Below are positions 6,400 through 13,891 of a stretch of 29,673 nucleotides of DNA, piece by piece. How positions within the stretch are numbered: position 1 is the first letter of the stretch; each line of letters opens with the position of its first letter. The position numbers were made by a program, and so were the translations under genes. Origin of the DNA: a virus. The notes under the pieces are model-generated. The model was given only the letters and a program-made list of their open reading frames with translations. It did no database searches and was not told where the DNA came from. The stretch is taken from the IMG/VR virus record IMGVR_UViG_3300003323_000098, positions 1-29,673 of that record; one strand, 5' to 3'.

Positions 6400-6776
6400 A
6401 GCGCCAATGGCTCGACAGGCGCATCGCAGCGCCCGGCCCGTTCCTGGCACTTTGCCTGACCGAGGATCAGCTCGTCAGCGCCTGCCGAGATTTGAAGGTG
6501 AAGCCGCCCGGCTACTTCATCCGCAACGACCACTCGCACGCGACCGTCCACCACTATGACTCGCCATTTGGACTCGCCTGCATCGTCTGCGTTCGAGGGT
6601 ACGACGAGCACACCCCAGTTGAGATGGCGGGTCTCTTGGTGCACGAGGCAGTGCATATCTGGCAGGAATACGCCGACCACATTGGCGAGCGCAACCCAGG
6701 CCGAGAGCAGGAGGCCTATGCGATCCAGGCCATTGCGCAGGAGCTGATGGCGGAGTTTGCGAGGCAGGTGGCGTAG
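6396..6776 (+). CDS. Small HExxH putative metalloprotease
   Basis: The 126-residue protein contains HEAVH at 83-87, preceded by the hydrophobic helix PVEMAGLLV. It is followed by E104 and E106 in GREQEAYAIQAIAQEL, where the third zinc ligand of a gluzincin would be expected. This matches small phage proteins with a minimal zincin fold. The N-terminal 80 residues (CLTEDQLVSACRDLKVKPPGY; FIRNDHSHATVHHYD) are family-like but have no known role. It could cleave a host or phage protein or be a non-proteolytic relative. The start is coupled by ATGA at 6396 and the next gene starts at its last base. Confidence 0.6.
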   Translation: MKRQWLDRRIAAPGPFLALCLTEDQLVSACRDLKVKPPGYFIRNDHSHATVHHYDSPFGLACIVCVRGYDEHTPVEMAGLLVHEAVHIWQEYADHIGERNPGREQEAYAIQAIAQELMAEFARQVA

Positions 6777-7003
6777 TGAAAGTCTCCGACAGCCGCCGCA
6801 AGCCGTTCCGCGCCCAAGGCAACGCCAGGCGTAGGGGCGAGATGCTCAAAGCCATGCTGAGCGGTTTTGCCGATGCCATGAATTGCCGGCTCATGGACAG
6901 GATCATGGCAGTTACCAAACCGGATCACATCCAGCACTTCATTTGGCGGCCGAAGCCGTACATCTTCGATGCTGGCGTGAAGACTGTTCACAGCGGAAAA
7001 TGA
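6776..7003 (+). CDS. Small basic protein before terminase
   Basis: The 75-residue basic protein starts at GTG 6776, sharing one base with the previous stop. The N-terminal part, KVSDSRRKPFRAQGNARRRG, is strongly positive and suggests nucleic-acid binding. The middle (EMLKAMLSGFADAMNCRLMDRIM) is an amphipathic helix. The C-terminus (HFIWRPKPYIFDAG) may form a short strand pair. It immediately precedes and overlaps the small terminase gene by ATGA. A helper role in packaging is possible only by position. Confidence 0.5.
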   Translation: MKVSDSRRKPFRAQGNARRRGEMLKAMLSGFADAMNCRLMDRIMAVTKPDHIQHFIWRPKPYIFDAGVKTVHSGK

Positions 7004-7476
7004 CAGGCATGGGCCAGCAATCCACGTTCAACGACAGCGACGCCGAGACGATCTACCAATGTCTCGCGGAGGGGAAGTCTCTGCTGTCCATCTGCGAGGC
7101 CATGGGCCTTGCGTACAGCACGGCGAGGCAGTGGGAGCTCGACCACCCCGAACACGCCGCGAAATCCGCGCGCGCGCGGGAGCTTGGATGCCATTTCCTG
7201 GCCGAGCAATGCCTACAGATCGCTGACACGCCGGTCGAAGGCGTCGAGACGACCGAGAAGCCGGACGGGTCCATTGAAGTCAAGCGCGGCGACATGCTGC
7301 AGCACCGCAAGCTGCAGATCGACACGCGGATGCGCCTGATCGGCAAGTGGGCGCCGAAGATCTACGGCGACAAGCTGGCCGTTGGCGGCGCGGAAGACCT
7401 GCCGCCCGTGAAGCATGACCACAACGTCACGATGACGCCAGAGGAAGCCTACAAGCGGATGCTCAGCGGTGGCTGA
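7000..7476 (+). CDS. terS: Terminase small subunit, Sf6-like
   Basis: This 158-residue protein has the layout of Sf6/P22-type small terminases. It has an N-terminal helix-turn-helix (DAETIYQCLAEGKSLLSICEAMGLAYSTARQWE at about 14-46), a helical oligomerisation region (about 50-75, SARARELGCHFLAEQCLQIAD) and the signature LQIDTRMRLIGKWAPKIYGDKL at 105-126. Small terminase recognises the packaging site and loads the large subunit. The start at 7000 overlaps the upstream stop as ATGA; ATG 7009 is an alternative. It is followed by TerL with an 8-base overlap. Confidence 0.8.
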   Translation: MTGMGQQSTFNDSDAETIYQCLAEGKSLLSICEAMGLAYSTARQWELDHPEHAAKSARARELGCHFLAEQCLQIADTPVEGVETTEKPDGSIEVKRGDMLQHRKLQIDTRMRLIGKWAPKIYGDKLAVGGAEDLPPVKHDHNVTMTPEEAYKRMLSGG

Positions 7477-8977
7477 CTGGGCGCCGGACTACGACCAGGT
7501 CTACCGCGAGCGCGCTGAGCGCCTGGAGCGCATCCGCTCGACGCCGGGGATGCTGGAAGGGCTGAAGGCCTTCTACAAGGACAACCCGGTCCAGTTCATC
7601 ATGGACTGGGGCATGACGTTCGACCCCCGCAACGCCGAGGTCGGCCTGCCGACGACGATGCCTTTCCTGCTCTTCCCCAAGCAGCAGGAGTTCATCGTCT
7701 GGCTGCGCGAGCGCTGGATGGGGCGCGAGGACGGCCTGGCCGAGAAGAGCCGGGACATGGGCGTCTCCTGGCTGTGCGTGGCCTTCGCGGTCTGGATGTG
7801 GCTGTTCCATGCCGGCACAGTCGTCGGCTTCGGCTCGCGCAAGGAAGAGTACGTCGACGACCTCAACGACCCGAAGTCGCTCTTCTGGAAGGCGCGCCAG
7901 TTCGTCAACCTGCTGCCTGTCGAGTTCCGCCCGGCCGGCTGGGACCCGAAGAAGCACGCGCCCTTCATGACGCTGACGAACCCGGAGAACGGGTCGGCCA
8001 TCGTCGGCGAGTCGGGCGACAACATCGGCCGCGGCAACCGCACGAGCGTCTACTTCAAGGACGAATCCGCCTTCTACGAGCGCGCCGAGACCATTGACGC
8101 CGCGCTGTCGCAAACCTCCAACTGCAAGATCGACGTCAGCACGCCCAACGGCAACGGCAATCCGTTCTACCGCAAGCGCCACGGCGGGAAGATCAAGGTC
8201 TTCACCTTCCACTGGCGCGACGATCCACGCAAGGGCCCAGAGTGGTACGCGAAGCAGCAGAACGACCTCGATCCGGTCGTGCTGGCCCAGGAGGTGGACA
8301 TCGACTACAACGCCTCGACGAGTGACGCCTGGATTCCGGGCGCGCTGGTGGAAGCGGCGCAGCGCCTGGGGCCGGCCGATATAGAGGCGAATGGCCCCTG
8401 GATGATCGGCGTCGATGCGGCGCACATGGGCGACGACGAGAGCGTCATCACCTGCCGCCGCGGCCTGCTGACGCTCAAGCCGGTGCCGTTCAAGGGGCTG
8501 GATGGTCACGCGCTTGCGGCCAGCGTTGAGGAACTGTGCCGACAGTTCGAGGACGCTGGACAGATCATCGGCATGATCGCCATCGAACTGGATGGCCCAG
8601 GCGTCAGCGCCTACGACACGCTCAAGCGCGGCAAGTGGGCCGCTGTCGTCGTCGGCGTGCACACTGGCGCCAAACTGAAGGATGACCGGAACTACAACGT
8701 CAAGGCGCGGATGTGGCGCGCGGCGCTTGACTATCTCAAGGCTGGCGGCTGCTCGATGGGCATCGACCCTGAGCTGAAGTCGCAGCTGTCGTCCTACCGG
8801 TACAGCTACCGCGACGGCCTGCTGCTGATGGAGGCGAAGAAGGACTACAAGAAGCGCATCGGCAAGTCGCCGGACCGCGCTGACTCGTGGATTCTGACGT
8901 TCGCCACGCCAATGAAGACACCCGCTCCGCCCGCCGTCGAACCGCTGCCAGTGGTCAATCACTACCGCCGCCGCTAA
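7469..8977 (+). CDS. terL: Terminase large subunit
   Basis: The 502-residue protein has the two domains of a packaging ATPase-nuclease. The ATPase half shows a Walker A-like segment at 92-101 (EKSRDMGVSW), a Walker B strand at 194-199 (VYFKDE), and GRGNRTS just before it. The nuclease half has the RNase H-like acidic set: D316 (GVDAAHMGDDES), D375 (AIELDGPG) and D469/D472 (KSPDRADSW). It powers headful DNA packaging through the portal and cuts the concatemer. Length and motifs match the P22/Sf6 group. The start GTG 7469 overlaps TerS. It is followed by an 83-base gap holding RNA element A. Confidence 0.93.
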   Translation: MADWAPDYDQVYRERAERLERIRSTPGMLEGLKAFYKDNPVQFIMDWGMTFDPRNAEVGLPTTMPFLLFPKQQEFIVWLRERWMGREDGLAEKSRDMGVSWLCVAFAVWMWLFHAGTVVGFGSRKEEYVDDLNDPKSLFWKARQFVNLLPVEFRPAGWDPKKHAPFMTLTNPENGSAIVGESGDNIGRGNRTSVYFKDESAFYERAETIDAALSQTSNCKIDVSTPNGNGNPFYRKRHGGKIKVFTFHWRDDPRKGPEWYAKQQNDLDPVVLAQEVDIDYNASTSDAWIPGALVEAAQRLGPADIEANGPWMIGVDAAHMGDDESVITCRRGLLTLKPVPFKGLDGHALAASVEELCRQFEDAGQIIGMIAIELDGPGVSAYDTLKRGKWAAVVVGVHTGAKLKDDRNYNVKARMWRAALDYLKAGGCSMGIDPELKSQLSSYRYSYRDGLLLMEAKKDYKKRIGKSPDRADSWILTFATPMKTPAPPAVEPLPVVNHYRRR

Positions 8978-8992
8978 ACTCTCGCCCATCCC

Positions 8993-9060
8993 GACCGGCG
9001 CCACGCCGGCCCGCTGAGCACACCGAGCGTCCAGCAGCTCATCCGAACTTGGATGACGCT
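8993..9060 (+). promoter_or_regulatory. Two-hairpin leader element, copy A
   Basis: The first 48 bases (8993-9040) align without gaps to 19433-19480, with 36 identities. Hairpin 1 is CCGGC (8995-8999) with GCCGG (9005-9009) around a 5-base loop. GCTGAG (9013-9018) and CCAGCAGCTC (9031-9040) are fully conserved. Hairpin 2 pairs GCTCATCC (9037-9044) with GGATGAcGC (9051-9059, one bulged base) and ends one base before ATG 9061, so it covers the start region. It may control translation of the SGNH gene. Confidence 0.55.
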
Positions 9061-10521
9061 ATGCCGACGATTGCAGCGGGCACGAACCCCACCATCACCC
9101 TTGCGGCCGGCCAGAAGCTGGTGTTTTCAGCCGGCGGCGCTGGGCTGGCGACCGTCCTGCGGGTTGGCGCTTTGGCGCCGCTGCGAAACATGATGCTCGG
9201 CGCCGCGCCGATAACAATCGGCCCGTTCGGCCTTGACCACACGGTCAGCGTGGCCTGCGAACGGGCGCTGACCTACACCGTGGGCGCGTCGCCAAATGTG
9301 CTCACCGACGCCGTAAACGGATCGACCTTTCCGGCGCAGTACGACGCTACGCAGGTGGCGCCGCAGATTCAAGCGGTGGTGTCAGGGGCTGGGTTTTCCG
9401 CGATCACCAACTCAGCCGCCCTCAAGCCGTTCGCCCAGTACCTTGCCGGGGCGACCGCCAGGGAGGTCTACATCACCGGCACCGGCGACAGTCTGCTGCA
9501 GTTCGGCGGCGACAACCCGGCCGCGCCGCCCAGCAGCGACACCCTGGCGGAGCGCGACGGATTCCTGGCACAGCTCCGCGCCCAGCTCAATGCCCGCCTG
9601 GGGACGCCGGACGGTGGCCAGTGGATCCCGGCCGAGGCCTCGGTTTCCGATACCCGCGTCGCCAATACCAGCGTCGGCTACGTCAACCAGTTCGGCCCGT
9701 ACAACGCGTACAACAACGGCAGCAACGTCATCACGCAGCGCCGCGCCACCTCCCTGAATGGCTCGGGCCAGAACGTCACCTTCACGGTGACCGGTCGCTA
9801 CCTGGACATCGAGCTCTGGGAAAACGCCGGCACCTACGGCGGCACCATGAGCTGGACGGTCGACGGTGGCGGCGGTGGCACGATCAACACCAATGCCGGC
9901 GGCGGCGCGACGGACACCTACCGCACGGTGCGCCTGGACCTTGTCACCGACGCCGCGCATACGGTCTCGATCACCTGGGCATCCGGTCAGAACCTCATCA
10001 CCGGCGCGACCGTCACGCGGGGCCGTGGCGTCGTCACTCGCCGCTTTGGCTATGGCGGCAGCAAGGCCAGCACCTGGACCGGCCTGACGACCAAGCAGAC
10101 GCGCACCAGCTTCCAGACGCTGGTGACGCATCTGCACATCATCCGGCTGAGCTACAACGACTGGAACAACCAGGTCGCTGACGGCCTGACCATCGCCGGT
10201 TTCCAGACCAACATCCAGACGCTCATCAACGCGGCGCTGGTGAACACCAACGTCAAGGCGGTGCTGCTGATCGCCGACCCGACCAGCTCGACGGCTGACA
10301 CCAAGCCGCTGCTCTATCGGCAGTTTTCAGACGCCCTGAAGGCGCTGGCGACGGGCAGCGTGGCCTTCTTCGATGTGGACGTGGCCACGAACAGCACCTA
10401 CACGGCAGGCAATACCGCTGGCTACTACGTGGACTTCGTGCACCGCTCCGGCGCCGGCTACTCGGCTGAGGCTCGCGCACTCACCGAAGTGCTGACCAGC
10501 TCAAACCTGCTGACGGCCTGA
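9061..10521 (+). CDS. SGNH/GDSL-type hydrolase, likely virion esterase
   Basis: The 486-residue protein has the pieces of an SGNH hydrolase. Block I is GDS at 142-144 (YITGTGDSLLQFGGD). The N/D pair is SYND at 364-367. Block V is D458-x-x-H461 in YYVDFVHRSGAGY, giving a Ser144/Asp458/His461 triad. An insert at about 195-330 looks like a Gly/Asn-rich beta-sandwich (YNAYNNGSNV, GRYLDIELWEN, MSWTVDGG). The first 75 residues (ITLAAGQKLVFSAGGAG...) resemble small beta domains of tail appendages. Family members remove acyl groups from sugars or lipids; here a surface-polysaccharide deacetylase is inferred. Its place between terminase and portal is unusual. The start is ATG 9061, preceded by no strong open ribosome binding site. 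Confidence 0.7.
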   Translation: MPTIAAGTNPTITLAAGQKLVFSAGGAGLATVLRVGALAPLRNMMLGAAPITIGPFGLDHTVSVACERALTYTVGASPNVLTDAVNGSTFPAQYDATQVAPQIQAVVSGAGFSAITNSAALKPFAQYLAGATAREVYITGTGDSLLQFGGDNPAAPPSSDTLAERDGFLAQLRAQLNARLGTPDGGQWIPAEASVSDTRVANTSVGYVNQFGPYNAYNNGSNVITQRRATSLNGSGQNVTFTVTGRYLDIELWENAGTYGGTMSWTVDGGGGGTINTNAGGGATDTYRTVRLDLVTDAAHTVSITWASGQNLITGATVTRGRGVVTRRFGYGGSKASTWTGLTTKQTRTSFQTLVTHLHIIRLSYNDWNNQVADGLTIAGFQTNIQTLINAALVNTNVKAVLLIADPTSSTADTKPLLYRQFSDALKALATGSVAFFDVDVATNSTYTAGNTAGYYVDFVHRSGAGYSAEARALTEVLTSSNLLTA

Positions 10522-10548
10522 TTCCCATCCCCTCCGCGAGCCCACCGC

Positions 10549-12627
10549 ATGAAATCCAAAGCCCAGCGCCTTGCCGACCTCCACGCCGAGTCGCTGCAGG
10601 AGTTCAACGACATTCAGGGCGCGGTGCGCGAAGAGCGCATGCAGTGTCTGGAGGATCGCCGCTTCGTGTACATCACCGGCGCGCAGTGGGAAGGCCCGCT
10701 CGGCGATCAGTTCGAGAACCGGCCGCGGTTCGAGTTCAACAAGACGCACTTGGCCGTCAAGCGCGTCATCAGCGAGTACCGGAACAACCGCATCACGCTC
10801 GACTTCCAGCCCAAGGACGGCGGCAACGACGACGAGCTCGCCGATGCCTGCGATGGCCTCTACCGCGCCGACTACCAAGCCAGCAGCGGCGACGAGGCTG
10901 TCGACACCGCCTTCGAAGAGGGCGTCAGCGGGGGCTTCGGTGCTTGGCGCCTGTGCGCGGACTACGAAGACGAGCTGGACGACGACAACGACCGGCAGCG
11001 CATCACCATCGAGCCCATCCACGACGCCGACAACCGCGTCTTCTGGTCGCTGGACGGCAAGCGCTACGACAAGCGGGACGCGCGCCGCTGCTACGTGCTC
11101 ACGCCCTACGACCGCCGCGCCTACCAAACGGAGTTCGACGACGACCCGGACAGCTGGCCGCACGCGATCCACCAGAACGAGTTCGACTGGGTCACGCCGG
11201 ACGTTGTCTACGTCGCTGAGCTGTACCGCGTCGAGGAGGACAGCGAGCTCGTTCACATCTTCCAGGGCCTGGGTGGGGAGGGCGACGAGAAACGCGTAAC
11301 CGAGGCCGAGCTGGAAGAGCAGGAAGGCCTGGCAGCCGAGTTGCAGGCCACCGGCTACACCGAAGTCCGCCAGAAGCGCATCCGCAAGCGCATCGTCATG
11401 AAGTACACGATGAGTGGCGGCCGGATCTTCGACAAGGGAGACCACAAACCCCAGCGCATCGCCGGCACCGAGATTCCCGTCGTGCCCTTCTTCGGCATGC
11501 GCCAGGTCGTGGACGGCATCGAGCGCTGCAATGGCCACGCGCGCCTCGCCAAGGATGCCCAGCGCCTGAACAACATGCTGCTGTCGTGGCTCGCGCAGAT
11601 GGCCGCTGAGTCCGGCCCTGATGTGCCAATCATGACGCCCGAGCAGATGGCCGGCCACGCCACCATGTGGGCCGAGCACAACATCAAGCGCTTCCCGTTC
11701 CTGTTCGCGAACATGCTGACCGACCCGACGACGGGTCAGCCCATCCCTGGCAGCCAGATGCCGGCCGGCTACAAGCAGTCGCCGCAGGTGCCGCCTGCCG
11801 TCGCCGCACTGGCGCAGATGGCCTTCCAGGCGCTCGAAGACATGCTTGGCAACCAGCAGGCCGGCGAGCAGATGCAGCCGAACATCAGCGGCAAGACCGT
11901 CGAGCTGATCCAGAACCGGCTGGACATGCAGGTGTTCATCTACCTCAGCAACCTGGCCCGCAGCCGCAAGCGCGAGGGCGAAATCTGGCTCGCGATGATG
12001 CGCGACATCGCCGTCGACAGCGACGACAAGCGCAAGGTACTGGCTGCAGACGGCACGCCAAGCAGCATCATCCTGAACCAGGCCGCATACGACCCGGAGA
12101 CTGGCGAGGACTACACCCGCAACGACATTACGAAGGCGAACTTCGATGTCGTTCCCGACGTCGGCCCCAGCAGCAGCAGCAGGCGCGCCGCCACCGTGCG
12201 CGAGTTGACTGCGATGAAGGCCAACACGCAGGACCCGGAGACCATCGCCATCCTGGACGGCCTGATCCTCATGAACATGGACGGCGAGGGCGTCAACGAC
12301 GCCCGCGAGTATTTCCGCCGCAAGCTGGTCCGCATGGGCGTCATCAAGCCCACCAAGGACGAGGCCGCCGAGATGGCTCAGGAGCAGGCCAACGCCCAGC
12401 CGTCGCCCCAAGACCAGTTCGCCCTGGCCGCCGCAGAACAGGCCCAGGCCGATGCCGGCAAGGCTCGCGCACAGACGGTGCAAGTCATCGCCGACGCGGA
12501 CCTGAAGCGGGCGCAGACGGCCAAGACCTACGCCGACACCATGGGAAGCCACAACGACCAGCTGATCGCCAGCTACCAGGCGCTGCAGCAGATGCTCCAG
12601 CCACCGCAGCAGGCGACCATGCAGTGA
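10549..12627 (+). CDS. P22-like portal protein
   Basis: The 692-residue protein is close to P22 portal (725). Recognisable parts are the N-terminal FNDIQGAVREERMQCLEDRRF and QWEG motif (about 18-50), FEFNKTHLAVKRVISEYRNN (about 62-81), a long beta-rich wing region with acidic patches (about 110-310), and the crown/stem region with GNQQAGEQMQPNISGKTVEL (about 436-455). A helical, Gln/Ala-rich barrel-like C-terminus follows (about 600-692). The portal forms the twelve-subunit ring at one vertex through which DNA is packed and ejected. It is flanked by the SGNH gene and scaffold, with gaps of 27 and 74 bases. Confidence 0.9.
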   Translation: MKSKAQRLADLHAESLQEFNDIQGAVREERMQCLEDRRFVYITGAQWEGPLGDQFENRPRFEFNKTHLAVKRVISEYRNNRITLDFQPKDGGNDDELADACDGLYRADYQASSGDEAVDTAFEEGVSGGFGAWRLCADYEDELDDDNDRQRITIEPIHDADNRVFWSLDGKRYDKRDARRCYVLTPYDRRAYQTEFDDDPDSWPHAIHQNEFDWVTPDVVYVAELYRVEEDSELVHIFQGLGGEGDEKRVTEAELEEQEGLAAELQATGYTEVRQKRIRKRIVMKYTMSGGRIFDKGDHKPQRIAGTEIPVVPFFGMRQVVDGIERCNGHARLAKDAQRLNNMLLSWLAQMAAESGPDVPIMTPEQMAGHATMWAEHNIKRFPFLFANMLTDPTTGQPIPGSQMPAGYKQSPQVPPAVAALAQMAFQALEDMLGNQQAGEQMQPNISGKTVELIQNRLDMQVFIYLSNLARSRKREGEIWLAMMRDIAVDSDDKRKVLAADGTPSSIILNQAAYDPETGEDYTRNDITKANFDVVPDVGPSSSSRRAATVRELTAMKANTQDPETIAILDGLILMNMDGEGVNDAREYFRRKLVRMGVIKPTKDEAAEMAQEQANAQPSPQDQFALAAAEQAQADAGKARAQTVQVIADADLKRAQTAKTYADTMGSHNDQLIASYQALQQMLQPPQQATMQ

Positions 12628-12701
12628 CGTTGAACGGCGGCCCCTTGGAAGTTCAATTCATTTGAATGACAATCGCGCAATCCCCACCACGGATTTGAAC
12701 A

Positions 12702-13748
12702 ATGCGCCACTCCCGACTGCTCTCGCTGCTCCTTCGTCGCGTCATGGCTCCGGCCGAGATGGGCGGCGGCGGTGGCGGCGCTGCGGTCGTGGATGAGGAC
12801 GAAGACCTCGGCGGCGACACAACCGGTGCTGATGAAGTCGACGGCAATGGCGACGACGAGGGCGGCGAGGGCTCCGCCAGCGCGGCCGACGAAGGCGAAG
12901 AAGACGACAGCGAAGTCGTCATCAGCCTGGGCGGCGAGCCCGAGCCGGCCGAAGACGACGACGACGCCTCCGCCGAGGCTGCCATCGCTGCACTGGGCGA
13001 CGAGACGGCCAACGACGCCTTCGCCCGCATGCGTGTGGCACGCAAGGAACTGAAGCGCCGACTGCAACGCGAGGAGCAGGAGAAGCTGGAGGCCAAGCAG
13101 CGTGCCCGCGAACTGGAAGAGCAGTTGCAGGCGATGCGCCCCGCCGAAGCCACCATCGAGGTTGGCAAGGAGCCCGACCCGGACGAGTACGAGATGTACA
13201 CGGACGAGGGCAAGGCCAAGTTCAAGGCCGACTACGCTGCCTTCAACCAGCGCAAGGCTGAAGCCGCAGCCCAGAAGGAGAAGCGCGAGCAGACCCAGCG
13301 CGAGCAGCAAAAGCAGTGGGCCGACCGCCTGACTGCGGTTGACGAGGCTACGGCCAAGCTGCCCGTGAAAGCGCAGAAGGAAGCCGTGCAGGCCTTCGAC
13401 AGCACCTTCAGCGTCGTGCAGCGCGGCATTGTCATGGGCGCGCTGGACACGCCCGAGACCTCGGCGCAGATGCGCCACGCCCTGGGCACGAACTCCATGG
13501 TCGCCCGCAAGCTGGCCGCCATCAATGACCCCGTGAAATTCGCTGTCGCTATCGGCGAGCTGAAGGCCAACATGAAGATCACCAAGACCAAGCGCATTGC
13601 ACCCGCTCCAGAAAAGCGCGTGCAGTCCGGCAAACCGGGCGCTGCCGCCGTGGGCAACCAGCTGGAGCGCCTGCGCGCCGAAGCTGACCGCACCGGCGAC
13701 CGCTCCAAGGTCGCGCGCTACCTGCGCGACCACCCGCAAGCGGCCTGA
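12702..13748 (+). CDS. Scaffolding protein, P22-like
   Basis: The 348-residue protein is rich in acidic residues near the start (DEDEDLGGDTTGADEVDG to about residue 95) and then forms long helices. Residues 105-150 (RVARKELKRRLQREEQEKLEAKQRARELEEQL) and 180-215 (RKAEAAAQKEKREQTQREQQKQWADRL) are coiled coil. The tail (KKTKR... VGNQLERLRAEADRTGDRSKVARYLRDHPQAA) is basic. Scaffold proteins direct coat assembly and leave the head. The basic C-terminus would contact the coat, as in P22. The position between portal and coat supports it. ATG 12702 is the first in-frame start; ATG 12744 is possible. There is no strong ribosome binding site. Confidence 0.8.
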   Translation: MRHSRLLSLLLRRVMAPAEMGGGGGGAAVVDEDEDLGGDTTGADEVDGNGDDEGGEGSASAADEGEEDDSEVVISLGGEPEPAEDDDDASAEAAIAALGDETANDAFARMRVARKELKRRLQREEQEKLEAKQRARELEEQLQAMRPAEATIEVGKEPDPDEYEMYTDEGKAKFKADYAAFNQRKAEAAAQKEKREQTQREQQKQWADRLTAVDEATAKLPVKAQKEAVQAFDSTFSVVQRGIVMGALDTPETSAQMRHALGTNSMVARKLAAINDPVKFAVAIGELKANMKITKTKRIAPAPEKRVQSGKPGAAAVGNQLERLRAEADRTGDRSKVARYLRDHPQAA

Positions 13749-13826
13749 CGCCGCCGTCCGGCGCACGTCACGCGCCAGGTCTCGCCCACCTCACGGGCAG
13801 GTTTGAGGAGGCCCCCGTCCGGCCCT

Positions 13827-13878
13827 GAGCGGATGAGTCAAGCAGCGCGGCGCAAGCCGCATTCAGCACTCATCGCTC
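13827..13878 (+). promoter_or_regulatory. Two-tier hairpin before the coat gene
   Basis: An outer arm at 13827-13838 (GAGCGGATGAGT) pairs with 13868-13878 (ACTCATCGCTC), giving 11 base pairs with one bulged G. Inside it, GCGGC (13847-13851) and GCCGC (13856-13860) form a stem closed by a GCAA tetraloop (13852-13855). The ribosome binding site AAGGA (13879-13883) begins one base after the hairpin, ahead of ATG 13892. It may stabilise the coat mRNA or tune its translation. Confidence 0.6.
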
Positions 13879-13891
13879 AAGGAACCGCATC

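Noticed and set aside
7463-9004. Minus-strand frame of 513 residues opposite terminase
   Set aside because: The plus strand has complete ATPase and nuclease motifs; the antisense frame is a composition effect.
10501-12552. Minus-strand frame of 683 residues opposite the portal
   Set aside because: The portal protein on plus is clearly real. The antisense text is Leu/Val/Asp/His-rich without a domain or ribosome binding site.
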